Source of the DNA: Halostagnicola sp. A-GB9-2
GTDB taxonomy: Archaea; Halobacteriota; Halobacteria; Halobacteriales; Natrialbaceae
Assembly: GCF_030068615.1 (NCBI RefSeq)
Contig: NZ_JASJOC010000016.1
Coordinates: 1 to 64,000 of the forward strand
DNA length: 64,000 nucleotides
Reading direction: 5' to 3'
Shown here: in pieces, positions 16,478 to 24,901 of the stretch
How the letters are laid out: each line of letters opens with the position of its first letter
How positions within the stretch are numbered: the first letter of the stretch is position 1
The notes under the pieces: generated by a model
Databases searched by the model: none
Told to the model about the DNA's origin: nothing
Seen by the model: only the letters and a program-made list of their open reading frames with translations
Made by a program: the position numbers and the translations under genes

Positions 16478-17698
16478 TTACTTGTTCTGGCCGCTGCTAT
16501 CGGATATCCCGATGCGTTCGGGGGAAATTTCCTCGAGCTCCGCTTTGGACAACGATTCCGTCTCGAGTAACTCCGACCGGTGTTCGTCGAGCAACGGTGC
16601 GCGATTACCCGGCTCCGGCGGCGTTTTGGTCATCTTGATCGGCGTTCCGGCGATCGTGACGGTTTCGTCGATGTGGGGCAGATCGGCTTCGACGAGCATC
16701 TCTCTCCGTTCGGCGTGCTCGCAATCGTAGACGTCGGCGATATCCTGAACGGGGCCACACGGCACGTCTCCCTCGAGCGAAGAGAGGACCTCGTCGGTGG
16801 TCCGCGTCGAAACCCAGTCCGTGATTTTCTCCCGAAGCTCGTCACGGTTCTTTAGTCGATCGTTTGCGTGCGGGTAGTCGACGACCCACTCGGGCTTGCC
16901 CATCGTCTCACAGAGTCCGCGCCAGTGGTTGTCGCCGAGTGCGGCGATGACGATGTAACCGTCTTTGGCTTCGAACGCGTTGTATGGAAAGAGCGTTGGA
17001 TGAGCGTTTCCCTGGCGTTTCGGAACCTCGCCCGTGTAGGAGTGCTGGTAGACCGCTCGCTCCGCGAGACTCACCATCGCGTCGTACATCGCGGTATCGA
17101 CGAACTGGCCGACGCCCGTGCGGTCTCTGTAGTGGAGCGCGGCGAGAATGTTGACGGTGTGTAACACGCCCGTAAAGATGTCACCGACGCCGAAGCCGAC
17201 TTTCGTCGGCGGCCCGTCTTCGTCGCCCGTCTGGTGCATCACGCCGCCGAGCGCCTGGGCGACCAGATCGAAGGCCGGTTCGGCCTGTTTCGGGCTCGCA
17301 CCGGTTCGCGGATCGCCAAACCCGCGCATCGACGCGTAAACGAGCTGTGGATTGATTTCCGCGAGCCGTTCGTACTCGAGGCCGAACTTCTCCATCGTTC
17401 CAACGCGGAAGTTCTCGACGACCACGTCGGCTTTTTCGACGAGAAACCGGAAGTGCTCCCGATCCTGCTCGTCGGTAAAGTCCAACTCGAGACTCCGCTT
17501 TCCGCGGTTGATACTTTGAAAGTAGCCGCCGAACTGGTCCTCGTCGGAGTAAAACGGTGGCGTCTCTCTGACGAAATCGCCGCCCGGCGGTTCGATCTTA
17601 ATGACATCGGCACCGAGATCAGCCAACAACATTGTACCGTAGGGACCACCGAGGACCCTCGTCAAATCCAACACACGTACGTCCTCAAGGGCAGACAT
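16478..17698 (-). CDS. Family III CoA transferase (CaiB/BaiF)
   Basis: 406 aa, full length for the family, which transfers CoA between acids through an aspartyl-CoA thioester. The N-terminal VLDLTRVLGGPYGTMLLADL and the KIEPPGGDFVR segment are typical. The catalytic Asp is probably D206 in AMYDAMVSLAE. Haloarchaeal relatives include the succinyl-CoA:mesaconate CoA transferase of the methylaspartate cycle, but I cannot assign a substrate. It sits between a GNAT gene (6 bases downstream) and a polytopic membrane protein gene (75 bases upstream), which suggests acyl-CoA supply for glycan acylation. That is inference. Confidence 0.88.
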   Translation of the reverse strand: MSALEDVRVLDLTRVLGGPYGTMLLADLGADVIKIEPPGGDFVRETPPFYSDEDQFGGYFQSINRGKRSLELDFTDEQDREHFRFLVEKADVVVENFRVGTMEKFGLEYERLAEINPQLVYASMRGFGDPRTGASPKQAEPAFDLVAQALGGVMHQTGDEDGPPTKVGFGVGDIFTGVLHTVNILAALHYRDRTGVGQFVDTAMYDAMVSLAERAVYQHSYTGEVPKRQGNAHPTLFPYNAFEAKDGYIVIAALGDNHWRGLCETMGKPEWVVDYPHANDRLKNRDELREKITDWVSTRTTDEVLSSLEGDVPCGPVQDIADVYDCEHAERREMLVEADLPHIDETVTIAGTPIKMTKTPPEPGNRAPLLDEHRSELLETESLSKAELEEISPERIGISDSSGQNK

Positions 17699-17772
17699 TG
17701 TCGTATCAACCGTGGAGGGTGGATTCGGGCTTTGTTATGCACGCGTTTCGTGAACCGTCGCCGAGTACGGTA

Positions 17773-19563
17773 TCATTCCTCGTCTGCAGTGATAGCATAC
17801 ATCCTGAACTCGTCGTTGGAAATGACCTTGTTCGCGTTCGGTTCCTCGTCGACTCCTTCGAGTGCCGCCTCGCTGTGATGAAGCTCTTGGTACACCTCGA
17901 GCTCCCGCGTCGTGTCGTACTCGGACACGACGAAGTAGTAGTCGTGGCCGTCGTAGGCCCCGCTGTAGTTCCCGCTTTCGAACTCGGTCGCGTTGACAGC
18001 CCCGCTTTCGTACGGCGTCGTGGCGACGCTTTCCACTTCGATACCGTTGATTCCGTGATCGAACCGGAACGGGTCCGCTCCGTAGCCGACGTGGGGTCGT
18101 TCCTCGACTGCGTGTTCGTAACTCGACTCGTACCCGTTCAGGTGTTGATCGGTCACGTGCTGGTTCGGCTGATAGATGATCGGCGAGGCGTAGACCGTCA
18201 TCAACCCGAGGATCAGAAACGCCGCGAGCATCGTCGCGACGATCGCGTTCGCGCCCGGTGTCGTGATCACCTTCGAGAGCCCCGCCGTCGCGTGTGCGAT
18301 CGCGATCCCCGACAATATCGTAAGGACGACGAAAATAAATCCAACCTGTCTGAACGCCATCGTCGGCGTTCCGACGAAGTAGACCAGGAACATCCCGCCG
18401 AGCGGGATCAACGCGAGCCCAAAGTACGTACAGAACGCCTTCGTTTCGAGGTCGATGTTCGACCATCCGAGCCAGATAACCACCAGGAAAACCGCGACGA
18501 TCAGGCCGATGATTGCCGCCTCGAGGAACATTTTGACGAACAGTTCGGCGAGACTTCCCCCGAGCTCCGTCAGGGAAGACCCTCGTTGGTCGACTTCAGC
18601 GCTCGCGCCGATGTCGTCGGCGAAAATCCCATAAACCAACGAGGAAAACGAGTCCCGAAATCGCTCGTTACTGATCGCCCAGATACCGACGAGCGCCCCC
18701 AGTACGGTCGAGTGGACGTACGTCGTCGAATGATGGACCATCGGATGTTCTTCGAACCGCCACCGCGCGAGATACTGGACCGCACTGATCGACCCGAGCA
18801 GGACGACGACGGCGACCATCTGTTGTGGGTGAACGAACAACAGCGCGAGACTGGTGAACACGATGAGCACGCTGAACGGTGAGAGTCCGAGCGGGAGCCG
18901 CTCGATGTCGCTTCCTCGTTTGAGATAGGCGACGAACGCGAAGATCACGACCGGAACGAGAAACAACGCGTTCGAGTTCGTGTGTGCGCCCATGTGCGTC
19001 GCGACGTTGTTGATCGGGAGGATCATCCACGAGATGATGGCAGCGATACCGACCGCAAGCGCGCTTCCGGAGAGCTCGCGGACTGTAAGCGGAATAAAAA
19101 TCACGAACGGAACGAAGAAAACGATGATCATCAAGAGCACGGATCGCTCGAGGGGGACGCCGCCGACGAAGTGGATGGCAGACGCGATCGAGTGCAATCC
19201 GGGATAGAACAGTTCGTGGGGGAGGAGATCCCCGCGGACGATGTCTCGAGTCCAGCCGAGGTGAGAGAGCGCGTCACCCACGCCCGCGAATCGGTAGTTT
19301 CTGATGAACGGGAGGCTGACGATCGTCGTGACCGCACACGCTCCGAGACCGATCGCGATCGCCTGGTACCGGCCCCGGCACGTCAGCGTCGTACTCACCG
19401 CGATCGCGAGGCCGATCGCCACGCCGATCCAGGTCGCTGTCGGCGATGCCATATACACGGACGATTCGTAGCCCGTGGCGGGATTTGCCCGCGCGATGAG
19501 GATAGCGGCGGCAACGGCAAAATAGCCGACTGCGAGGACGACGTCGAGTGCGACCCGTTTCAT
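17773..19563 (-). CDS. Large polytopic membrane protein, GT-C or polymerase-like (copy 1)
   Basis: 596 aa with about 12-13 hydrophobic segments over residues 5-465, followed by an exposed C-terminal domain of about 130 aa. The first long loop holds NYRFAGVGDALSHLGWTRDI, and HELFYPGLHS follows. The paralogue at 57825-59642 has the same YRFxGxxDALxHLGWxR and YYPGIH. An acidic residue followed by HLGW in the first external loop recalls the catalytic loop of GT-C glycosyltransferases, but a Wzy-type polymerase is equally possible. The role in the glycan pathway is inferred from gene context. It probably heads the operon with the CoA transferase and GNAT genes. Confidence 0.72.
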   Translation of the reverse strand: MKRVALDVVLAVGYFAVAAAILIARANPATGYESSVYMASPTATWIGVAIGLAIAVSTTLTCRGRYQAIAIGLGACAVTTIVSLPFIRNYRFAGVGDALSHLGWTRDIVRGDLLPHELFYPGLHSIASAIHFVGGVPLERSVLLMIIVFFVPFVIFIPLTVRELSGSALAVGIAAIISWMILPINNVATHMGAHTNSNALFLVPVVIFAFVAYLKRGSDIERLPLGLSPFSVLIVFTSLALLFVHPQQMVAVVVLLGSISAVQYLARWRFEEHPMVHHSTTYVHSTVLGALVGIWAISNERFRDSFSSLVYGIFADDIGASAEVDQRGSSLTELGGSLAELFVKMFLEAAIIGLIVAVFLVVIWLGWSNIDLETKAFCTYFGLALIPLGGMFLVYFVGTPTMAFRQVGFIFVVLTILSGIAIAHATAGLSKVITTPGANAIVATMLAAFLILGLMTVYASPIIYQPNQHVTDQHLNGYESSYEHAVEERPHVGYGADPFRFDHGINGIEVESVATTPYESGAVNATEFESGNYSGAYDGHDYYFVVSEYDTTRELEVYQELHHSEAALEGVDEEPNANKVISNDEFRMYAITADEE

Positions 19564-20156
19564 TGCCGATCGCCCGGTTCAAATCGATGTCTCCGTACCA
19601 TTTCGATAGCCATTCTTGAAGACTCGAGTACGGATGACTGGTTTGTTATAGGGTTCATACCCGGTGATCATCCGACCGAGCGAACTGTCTCAGTTCACGA
19701 ACGATCCGCCGAGAACACGAGTATCGCGTTTCAAACCGCTCTCGATCGGTGCCAGACTCGTGTCGATTTCTCTCCCACATCGTGAGGGTTTCTGCCCCAC
19801 GTCGTGAGAGGTTTCTCCCCCACGCAAGCCCAGTTATACCAAATATTAGAACTCAACCGGAGGCTCAATCAGGTTTGTTCGACTGGGAAGCGCCTGCTCA
19901 CGTTCCGAATCCGAACCGTTTTTTCACCGAAACTCCCATTTTCCCATCGGTCGAGTTCGGGTACCAACGATCGTTCTTTCAGCACCCGAAGACTGTAGTA
20001 TTCCGTTGAATCAGTTGTACGCCGCCCCATCGATTACTACGATCGGACTTCAAGTTTTGCGATCAATCAACGATTCTCTCGGTTTTTGTATCGGTTCGTG
20101 GTTGATCCGCTCGAATCGAACTGCGATCGTCCGTACACACCACGCTCCCTCAACAC
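19564..20156. other. Intergenic region with a short tandem repeat
   Basis: 593 bases without a supported gene. At 19767-19831 there are about 2.6 tandem copies of a 22-23 base unit (TTTCTNNCCCACRTCGTGAG). The rest is a divergent promoter region between the polytopic membrane protein and the PP-loop protein. The stretch 19900-20110 is moderately AT-rich. Confidence 0.5.
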
Positions 20157-21470
20157 ATGTCATCCATCATCATCGACTCGGTTACCGCAGACGACAGCAC
20201 GCTCGAGTCCGAGATCCGCCCGTCGTCCGATCTCGAGCGCTTTTTTACCGGAGACCCGTTTCGAACGACCTACGACGTTCCTGTCGGGAACGTCCCCGAG
20301 GGCGTTCTCGCGATTCCCGTTCTCGCACACGTCTGTCCCGTTGCGTGGGCACAGGGGGCCGACGTCTACGTCGACGAGGTCGACGCCTCTTTCGCCCGCG
20401 CGCTAGAGGACGTCAAAGCCTCGTTGCTCTCGATGTACGACTTTCTCGAGGGCGGAACGCTCTACGCGCGCAACACGGTCGACATCGCTCCACAGGCGGG
20501 CGGCGAGTCCGGATTGCTGTTTACGGGCGGCGTCGATTCGACGTCCTCGTACGTCCGCCACCGAACGGAGGAACCGACGTTGATCAGCGTCAGGGGCTGG
20601 ACAATTACGCCCGACGAAAGCGACGACGAAGACTGGGATCACCTCCGGTCGCGAGTCAGGAACTTCGCGGACGAACGCGGTCTCGAGACCGCCTTCGTCG
20701 AGTCGAACATGCTTTCGGCGCTCGACCATCCGATGTTGTTGGCTCACTACAAACGCCACGTCGACGGCGCGTGGTACAGCTCCGTCGGCCACGGCCTCGG
20801 GTTACTCGGACTCTGTGCGCCGATGGCTCACGCGCGCGGGATTGAAGATTTGTATATGGCCGCAACGCACTGGGACGGAATCGACCTCGAGTGGGGCTCT
20901 CGGCCGGATATCGACGACTACGTCCGGTGGACGGGAACCCGGTGTCACCACGACTGCTACGATATCACCCGCCAGGAGCGACTCGAGTTGATCGCCTCCT
21001 ACGTCGAGGACCGTCGTTCCGACCCGGACGCCTCTCGGCTCGAGTTACAGACCTGCAACGTACGGATGGACGGGAACTGCGGGGAATGCGAAAAGTGCTA
21101 TCGGACTGCGGTCGGACTCCGGCTGGCGGGACTGGAGCCGTCCGCCCACGGCTATCCGTTCGAGCACGACGACTACCACGAAATTCGGTCATCGTTCGAA
21201 AACGGCGACTGGATACTGGGACTCGACGAACGATACATGTGGGAGGATATCCAGCACACTGTTCGCAAAACCGAGCCCTCGAGCCCCTCTGAACGGGCGT
21301 TCTTCGAGTGGCTCTCGAGTGCCGACCTCGACGCGCTGGTCGCGGAGTCGGGGTCCCCGCTCCACCATCGACTGCTTCGGGCCGGCGCTCGCAATGCCCC
21401 GAACAGGGTTTATAATACGGTCTATCCCGTTTGGAACGCGGCGAAGGCGGGTGCTCGGCGCGTGCAGTGA
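20157..21470 (+). CDS. QueC-like PP-loop (N-type ATP pyrophosphatase) protein
   Basis: 437 aa. Residues of about 115-320 form a PP-loop domain. The nucleotide-binding loop is TGGVDST (123-129), corresponding to SGGxDS. A C-terminal zinc site, C299-x7-C307-x2-C310-x2-C313 (NCGECEKC), closely resembles the QueC Zn motif. The N-terminal 110 residues and the last 110 residues are family-specific. PP-loop enzymes adenylate a carboxylate or carbonyl to attach ammonia or sulfur. Examples are QueC, asparagine synthetase and the sugar amidases WbpG/PseA. In a glycan region, amidation of a sugar acid is attractive but unproven. A terminator-like hairpin follows the gene. Confidence 0.75.
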   Translation: MSSIIIDSVTADDSTLESEIRPSSDLERFFTGDPFRTTYDVPVGNVPEGVLAIPVLAHVCPVAWAQGADVYVDEVDASFARALEDVKASLLSMYDFLEGGTLYARNTVDIAPQAGGESGLLFTGGVDSTSSYVRHRTEEPTLISVRGWTITPDESDDEDWDHLRSRVRNFADERGLETAFVESNMLSALDHPMLLAHYKRHVDGAWYSSVGHGLGLLGLCAPMAHARGIEDLYMAATHWDGIDLEWGSRPDIDDYVRWTGTRCHHDCYDITRQERLELIASYVEDRRSDPDASRLELQTCNVRMDGNCGECEKCYRTAVGLRLAGLEPSAHGYPFEHDDYHEIRSSFENGDWILGLDERYMWEDIQHTVRKTEPSSPSERAFFEWLSSADLDALVAESGSPLHHRLLRAGARNAPNRVYNTVYPVWNAAKAGARRVQ

Positions 21471-21612
21471 GCCGGGCGTCGTCTCTGAACTGTATTTCCC
21501 GACCACCACAGGCGGTGATCAGTTGGGCCTTCTTCCGGTAAGTACAGTACGAGGACTCCCCGCTGTCGCATCCGTGCTCGCTCCGCGCGTACGGTTCACC
21601 GACGCGAGGCCG

Positions 21613-21636
21613 AAGGCCGAGCTGTCGGCCTTTTTT
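21613..21636 (+). terminator. Hairpin plus T-run downstream of the PP-loop gene
   Basis: AAGGCCGA (21613-21620) and TCGGCCTT (21625-21632) form a perfect 8-bp stem with loop GCTG. The T-run 21631-21636 overlaps the end of the stem. It lies about 140 nt after the stop codon. Confidence 0.6.
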
Positions 21637-21639
21637 CAT

Positions 21640-21671
21640 CGAATTTTTTGCGCCTCGGCGCAAAAAATTCG
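21640..21671. repeat. Perfect 15-bp inverted repeat with a 2-nt centre
   Basis: Arms CGAATTTTTTGCGCC (21640-21654) and GGCGCAAAAAATTCG (21657-21671) are exact reverse complements around TC. It lies between convergent genes. The AT-rich part of each arm provides a T-run in both directions, so a bidirectional terminator is the simplest reading. Confidence 0.7.
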
Positions 21672-21748
21672 GTTGGCATCTCTCGCGTCCGGTACTTCTC
21701 GAAATGAGCCTTCAGCGCCGCTCGACTCGAGCCGCCCAGATCGCGCTC

Positions 21749-22195
21749 TTACTCCTCGTACTTGTCGCTGATCGTCGCTTCCTCGGCCGCCAACTTTTCG
21801 ACTCCGGCTTTGACTCCGTGGGTGAGAACCGTCTCGCCGAGGTCCGTGAGTGCATAATAGGAGTACGGATCTTCGGTTCCCGTGTTCGGGTCCCGGCGAT
21901 TTCGGATCAGAGCGGTCCGCTTGAGCTTTCGGAGATGGTAGTGAAGCTCGTTGCCGTCGCGATCGAGGGCCTCGGAGAGTTCGCCGGCGCTGAGGCGTTC
22001 TTCCTCGCTCAGTGCACAGAGGATGCTAAAGGCCGGTTCGGACGACGCGACATCGTACATCTCGAGGTACTCCTCGAGGGTGAAGAGACTGTCTTCGGGG
22101 AGGTCGACGCCGAGGAGTGAGTTCGTCTCGTGGCTCCCGCCGTCTTGGTCCCGAAGGACCCCGCCGTCGGCTCGCGTATCGCGTTGATTGGTCAT
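21749..22195 (-). CDS. Winged-helix transcriptional regulator (ArsR/MarR-like)
   Basis: 148 aa. The N-terminal 40 residues are polar and variable. The helix-turn-helix (about 50-105) reads EPAFSILCALSEEERLSAGELSEALDR, then the recognition helix NELHYHLRKLKRTALI and a wing (RRDPNTGTEDPYSYYALTDLG). The C-terminal helix may form the dimer interface. It is divergently transcribed from the gene at 22324 across 128 bases, so it may regulate that gene. The minus-strand TATA-like TTTTTAATA lies near 22250-22259. Confidence 0.8.
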   Translation of the reverse strand: MTNQRDTRADGGVLRDQDGGSHETNSLLGVDLPEDSLFTLEEYLEMYDVASSEPAFSILCALSEEERLSAGELSEALDRDGNELHYHLRKLKRTALIRNRRDPNTGTEDPYSYYALTDLGETVLTHGVKAGVEKLAAEEATISDKYEE

Positions 22196-22282
22196 GGTGG
22201 TGATCGAGGTTGTGGTAGTCGTCTATCTGTCGGTACGGTCCCAACCGTATTAAAAATATTTACCCCGGTGGAGGTGGACCGC

Positions 22283-22323
22283 ATACTGAGGTTTATATTC
22301 GCCGGATCGAATAATAGGTCAAT
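22283..22323 (+). promoter_or_regulatory. Promoter of the DUF7509-type gene
   Basis: ACTGAGG followed by TTTATATT (22292-22299), about 30 nt before the ATG at 22324, is a good BRE/TATA promoter for a leaderless transcript. Confidence 0.55.
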
Positions 22324-22926
22324 ATGCGTGACCGTCTGCTCGAGGCTCTCGACGAGAGCGAGTACCTCACCCACGAGGCGAGCAAGCGTGGGTTTCTCGT
22401 CTACCTGATGGGGCCGTACAAATCCTATCCACCCTACGAAACTCCCAACCCTGAAGAGGCGGCCGTCGCGACGACTCGACCGACGCTCGACGAAATCGAC
22501 CATCGGATCCGGGAGGGCCGACTCGATTTGGCTGTCGACGAGGCGCTCGCGTTGTTAGTCCAAATCAGGAGAGACCTACGGAAGAATACGGGCGTGAACG
22601 CGTTTCTTGCGACCGATCCACAGATCCCGTTGCACGAAATGGACGCGGCGACACAGAGCATCCACTACACCGAGGCCGCAGTCGCGACCGTCTTCGTCGC
22701 CCCAGCAATGGGTGATACCCTCGGCGTCGGTATCGAAATCGGATCCGTCTGCGAACATTTCGACGACCCGAAACGCCTCAGTGACGTCGCGTTTTTCGGG
22801 GAAGCGAACGTCGAGAGTTCGATGATCGATGCCGTCTCGAGTCGGTGGCACGTGACGACCGACGACTTTCGCAGCTACGACGATCTCTTCCGCGCTGTTC
22901 GCGCACACCTCCGCGCCGTCGCATGA
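22324..22926 (+). CDS. DUF7509-type protein resembling nucleoside 2-deoxyribosyltransferases
   Basis: 200 aa. VYLMGPYKSYPP (residues 27-38) resembles the 'GPx' nucleotide-binding start of the nucleoside 2-deoxyribosyltransferase/TIR-like fold. AAVATVFVAPAMGD followed by TLGVGIEIGSVCE (131-143) resembles its catalytic loop, with E137 in the place of the nucleophilic Glu. The family is widespread in haloarchaea as an uncharacterised DUF. If active it could cleave or transfer an N-glycosidic bond, for example in NAD or nucleosides. This is inferred from motif likeness only. It has a leaderless promoter and a divergent regulator. Confidence 0.7.
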   Translation: MRDRLLEALDESEYLTHEASKRGFLVYLMGPYKSYPPYETPNPEEAAVATTRPTLDEIDHRIREGRLDLAVDEALALLVQIRRDLRKNTGVNAFLATDPQIPLHEMDAATQSIHYTEAAVATVFVAPAMGDTLGVGIEIGSVCEHFDDPKRLSDVAFFGEANVESSMIDAVSSRWHVTTDDFRSYDDLFRAVRAHLRAVA

Positions 22927-23028
22927 TACCGCCTGTTGGGCAGTTACCGTCGTTCCGTCGCCGTTCGAGAACTCGAGACGTGATCGCCGCCTTCGTTCGC
23001 GTGTAAAGCGCTGGCCCTCCACGCCGTG

Positions 23029-24618
23029 TTATTCCATGTATCCCAGCCCTTTGAGACGATCTTCGACGTCGGTGAAGTCGTCGTCGACCGCTTCGTCGTC
23101 GCTCGAGCGCGTGAGGTCCGTGCGCTGGACCTTGGTTCGAGATGCGGGTGCGTCCTCGCGGAACGCGTCGAAGAGGACCCGGCCGTCCGCGTTCGCCGGA
23201 ACGGGTTCTCCGATGCCGTGGAGGAGCGTCGGTGCGACATCGACGACGCGCGCGCCTCGGAGCTCGGCTCCCGGGTCGATCGACGGCCCGCGACAGAGTA
23301 CGATTCCCGTGCTTCGGTGGCTCGCCGCTGTCACGCCGGTGTCGCCGAACGGTTTGTCGGCGATCGAGTTTCGCGATTCGTAGCCGTCTTTTCCGTTGAC
23401 GATAAAGTTCGGCGACTTCGGATCGTTCGGGAACAGGTCGTCGCCATCGAAGACCCGCAGTATCTGTTCGTCGTCTTCGTTCGTGACCGATTCGAACAGG
23501 TCCATCAGCTCTGCTTTCAACGCCGGGACGTCCGCCGGATCGACCGTTCCCTTTTCGAATCGTCTGGTGTCGTTGATGTAGCAGTTTCCGGCGTCGTGAA
23601 CGAACGCGATCGTTCGTTCGTAATCGACGTCGTACAGCGCGTGTTCTCCCGGAATCTGCTCTGCGACGGAGTCGACCAGGGTTCGCGGAAGGGTCTGGAT
23701 GAGCATCTCCTCGGAGATGCCGACCCGATTGAGCGCCTGCTTGACGTTGCTTCGCGAGATTCCCAGACTCGCGAGTGCACCTCTGGTCCCCTCGTCCTCC
23801 CGCCTGAACAGGTACCCTTCCTGTTCGAGGAAGTGGTTGACGTAGACGAGTTGGTCGATCTTTCCGAACCCGTGATCGGAGACGACATAGAGATCCGCGT
23901 CGTGTTCGTCCGTGTAGGTCATCACTTCCCCGAGCATGTCGTCGAGTTTCTTGTAGTGCTCGAGGAGCAGATCCATGTCCCAGACGAGGTGCTGGAACCG
24001 ATCGGGCGCGGTGTAGACGAAAAAGAACAGCTGCCAGTCCTCGGCGTGTTCCATCTGCAGTCGCATGAGATTCCGCCGTTTGTCGAGGATGTCGTTGACA
24101 GCGGCCTCGAACTCGTCGAGGCGGTCGGCGTACTCCGGATAATTGAGGCTGATTTCGTAGCCGGGGATGCGGTTTTTGATCTCTGCCCCTAACTCCGGTG
24201 GATGCGTGAAATCGCTCTCCGTCGAGGGAGTCATCATTCCCGTGACCATCGTGCCGTCGATATCGCTTGCGGGGTAGGTCAGGGGAACGTTACCGACGTG
24301 GGCCGGCGAGAGTTGCTCCCAGAGGGGCGGCTGTTTGCAGTCTCGACTCGTATACATTTCGTGAGAATACTCCCTGGAGAGGTTCTGAAATCCGTAGATA
24401 CCGTGTTTATCCGGCCAGACACCCGTTGCGATCGATGGCCAGGCAAGCGGCGTCGTCGGGGGACGCGTGCTCTCGAGCGTTCCCGCTGCACCCTCCTCTC
24501 GCATTCTGGCGAAGTTAGGTAGCTCACCGTCGTCTGTCCATCGTTCGATGAGTCTCCACGGTACGCCGTCGAGACCGAGTACGAATGCTCGCTGAGATGT
24601 CGGAGTATGTCCGCTCAT
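23029..24618 (-). CDS. Alkaline-phosphatase-superfamily (type I phosphodiesterase/nucleotide pyrophosphatase) protein
   Basis: 529 aa from the ATG at 24618 (MSGHTPTSQRAFVLGLDGVPW). The frame extends 60 codons further upstream with a poor composition. The metal-binding start VLGLDGVPW and the nucleophile region TPLAWPSIATGVWPDKHGIYGF (Ser/Thr in WPSIATG) are typical. Later metal-ligand motifs are VYTAPDRFQH and YVVSDHGFG. There is no signal peptide or TM segment, so it acts in the cytoplasm or at the membrane face. In glycan clusters such proteins may transfer or remove phosphate groups. A second member starts at 63562 in this window. Confidence 0.83.
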   Translation of the reverse strand: MSGHTPTSQRAFVLGLDGVPWRLIERWTDDGELPNFARMREEGAAGTLESTRPPTTPLAWPSIATGVWPDKHGIYGFQNLSREYSHEMYTSRDCKQPPLWEQLSPAHVGNVPLTYPASDIDGTMVTGMMTPSTESDFTHPPELGAEIKNRIPGYEISLNYPEYADRLDEFEAAVNDILDKRRNLMRLQMEHAEDWQLFFFVYTAPDRFQHLVWDMDLLLEHYKKLDDMLGEVMTYTDEHDADLYVVSDHGFGKIDQLVYVNHFLEQEGYLFRREDEGTRGALASLGISRSNVKQALNRVGISEEMLIQTLPRTLVDSVAEQIPGEHALYDVDYERTIAFVHDAGNCYINDTRRFEKGTVDPADVPALKAELMDLFESVTNEDDEQILRVFDGDDLFPNDPKSPNFIVNGKDGYESRNSIADKPFGDTGVTAASHRSTGIVLCRGPSIDPGAELRGARVVDVAPTLLHGIGEPVPANADGRVLFDAFREDAPASRTKVQRTDLTRSSDDEAVDDDFTDVEDRLKGLGYME

Positions 24619-24631
24619 GATTGATGAATGA

Positions 24632-24646
24632 GGCGTCACTGACGCC
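24632..24646. promoter_or_regulatory. Palindromic operator-like site upstream of the phosphatase-superfamily gene
   Basis: GGCGTCACTGACGCC is a 7-bp perfect palindrome around a single base, 14 bases upstream of the ATG at 24618. It is the right size and place for a dimeric regulator's site, but no regulator is assigned. Confidence 0.35.
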
Positions 24647-24901
24647 CGCTGTGGATGTGGTGGCGAGACGACCGTTTTGTTATGTGTAGGTTGCACGGAG
24701 AAATGCCGACGAACGCGTGATAATTCAGCGACTGAACTGGTCTCACCGTGGCGAGTATCGGCGCGTAATCCGATCGTCACGTTCGTGATGTTCTCCAACT
24801 AAACCGTGACGTTCCCCGCTTGAAACAGGTCAACAACAGGATATCCATAACAATACCACTCGGAGGGAACTCACACCTATGAACGTTGGTTGGTGGAGTG
24901 A

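Noticed and set aside
18982-19785. 267-codon plus-strand frame
   Set aside because: Arg/Asp-rich shadow opposite the polytopic membrane gene; no domain is visible.
19767-19831. Tandem 22-23 bp repeat as a CRISPR-like array
   Set aside because: Units are contiguous without spacers and only 2.6 copies exist. No cas gene is nearby.
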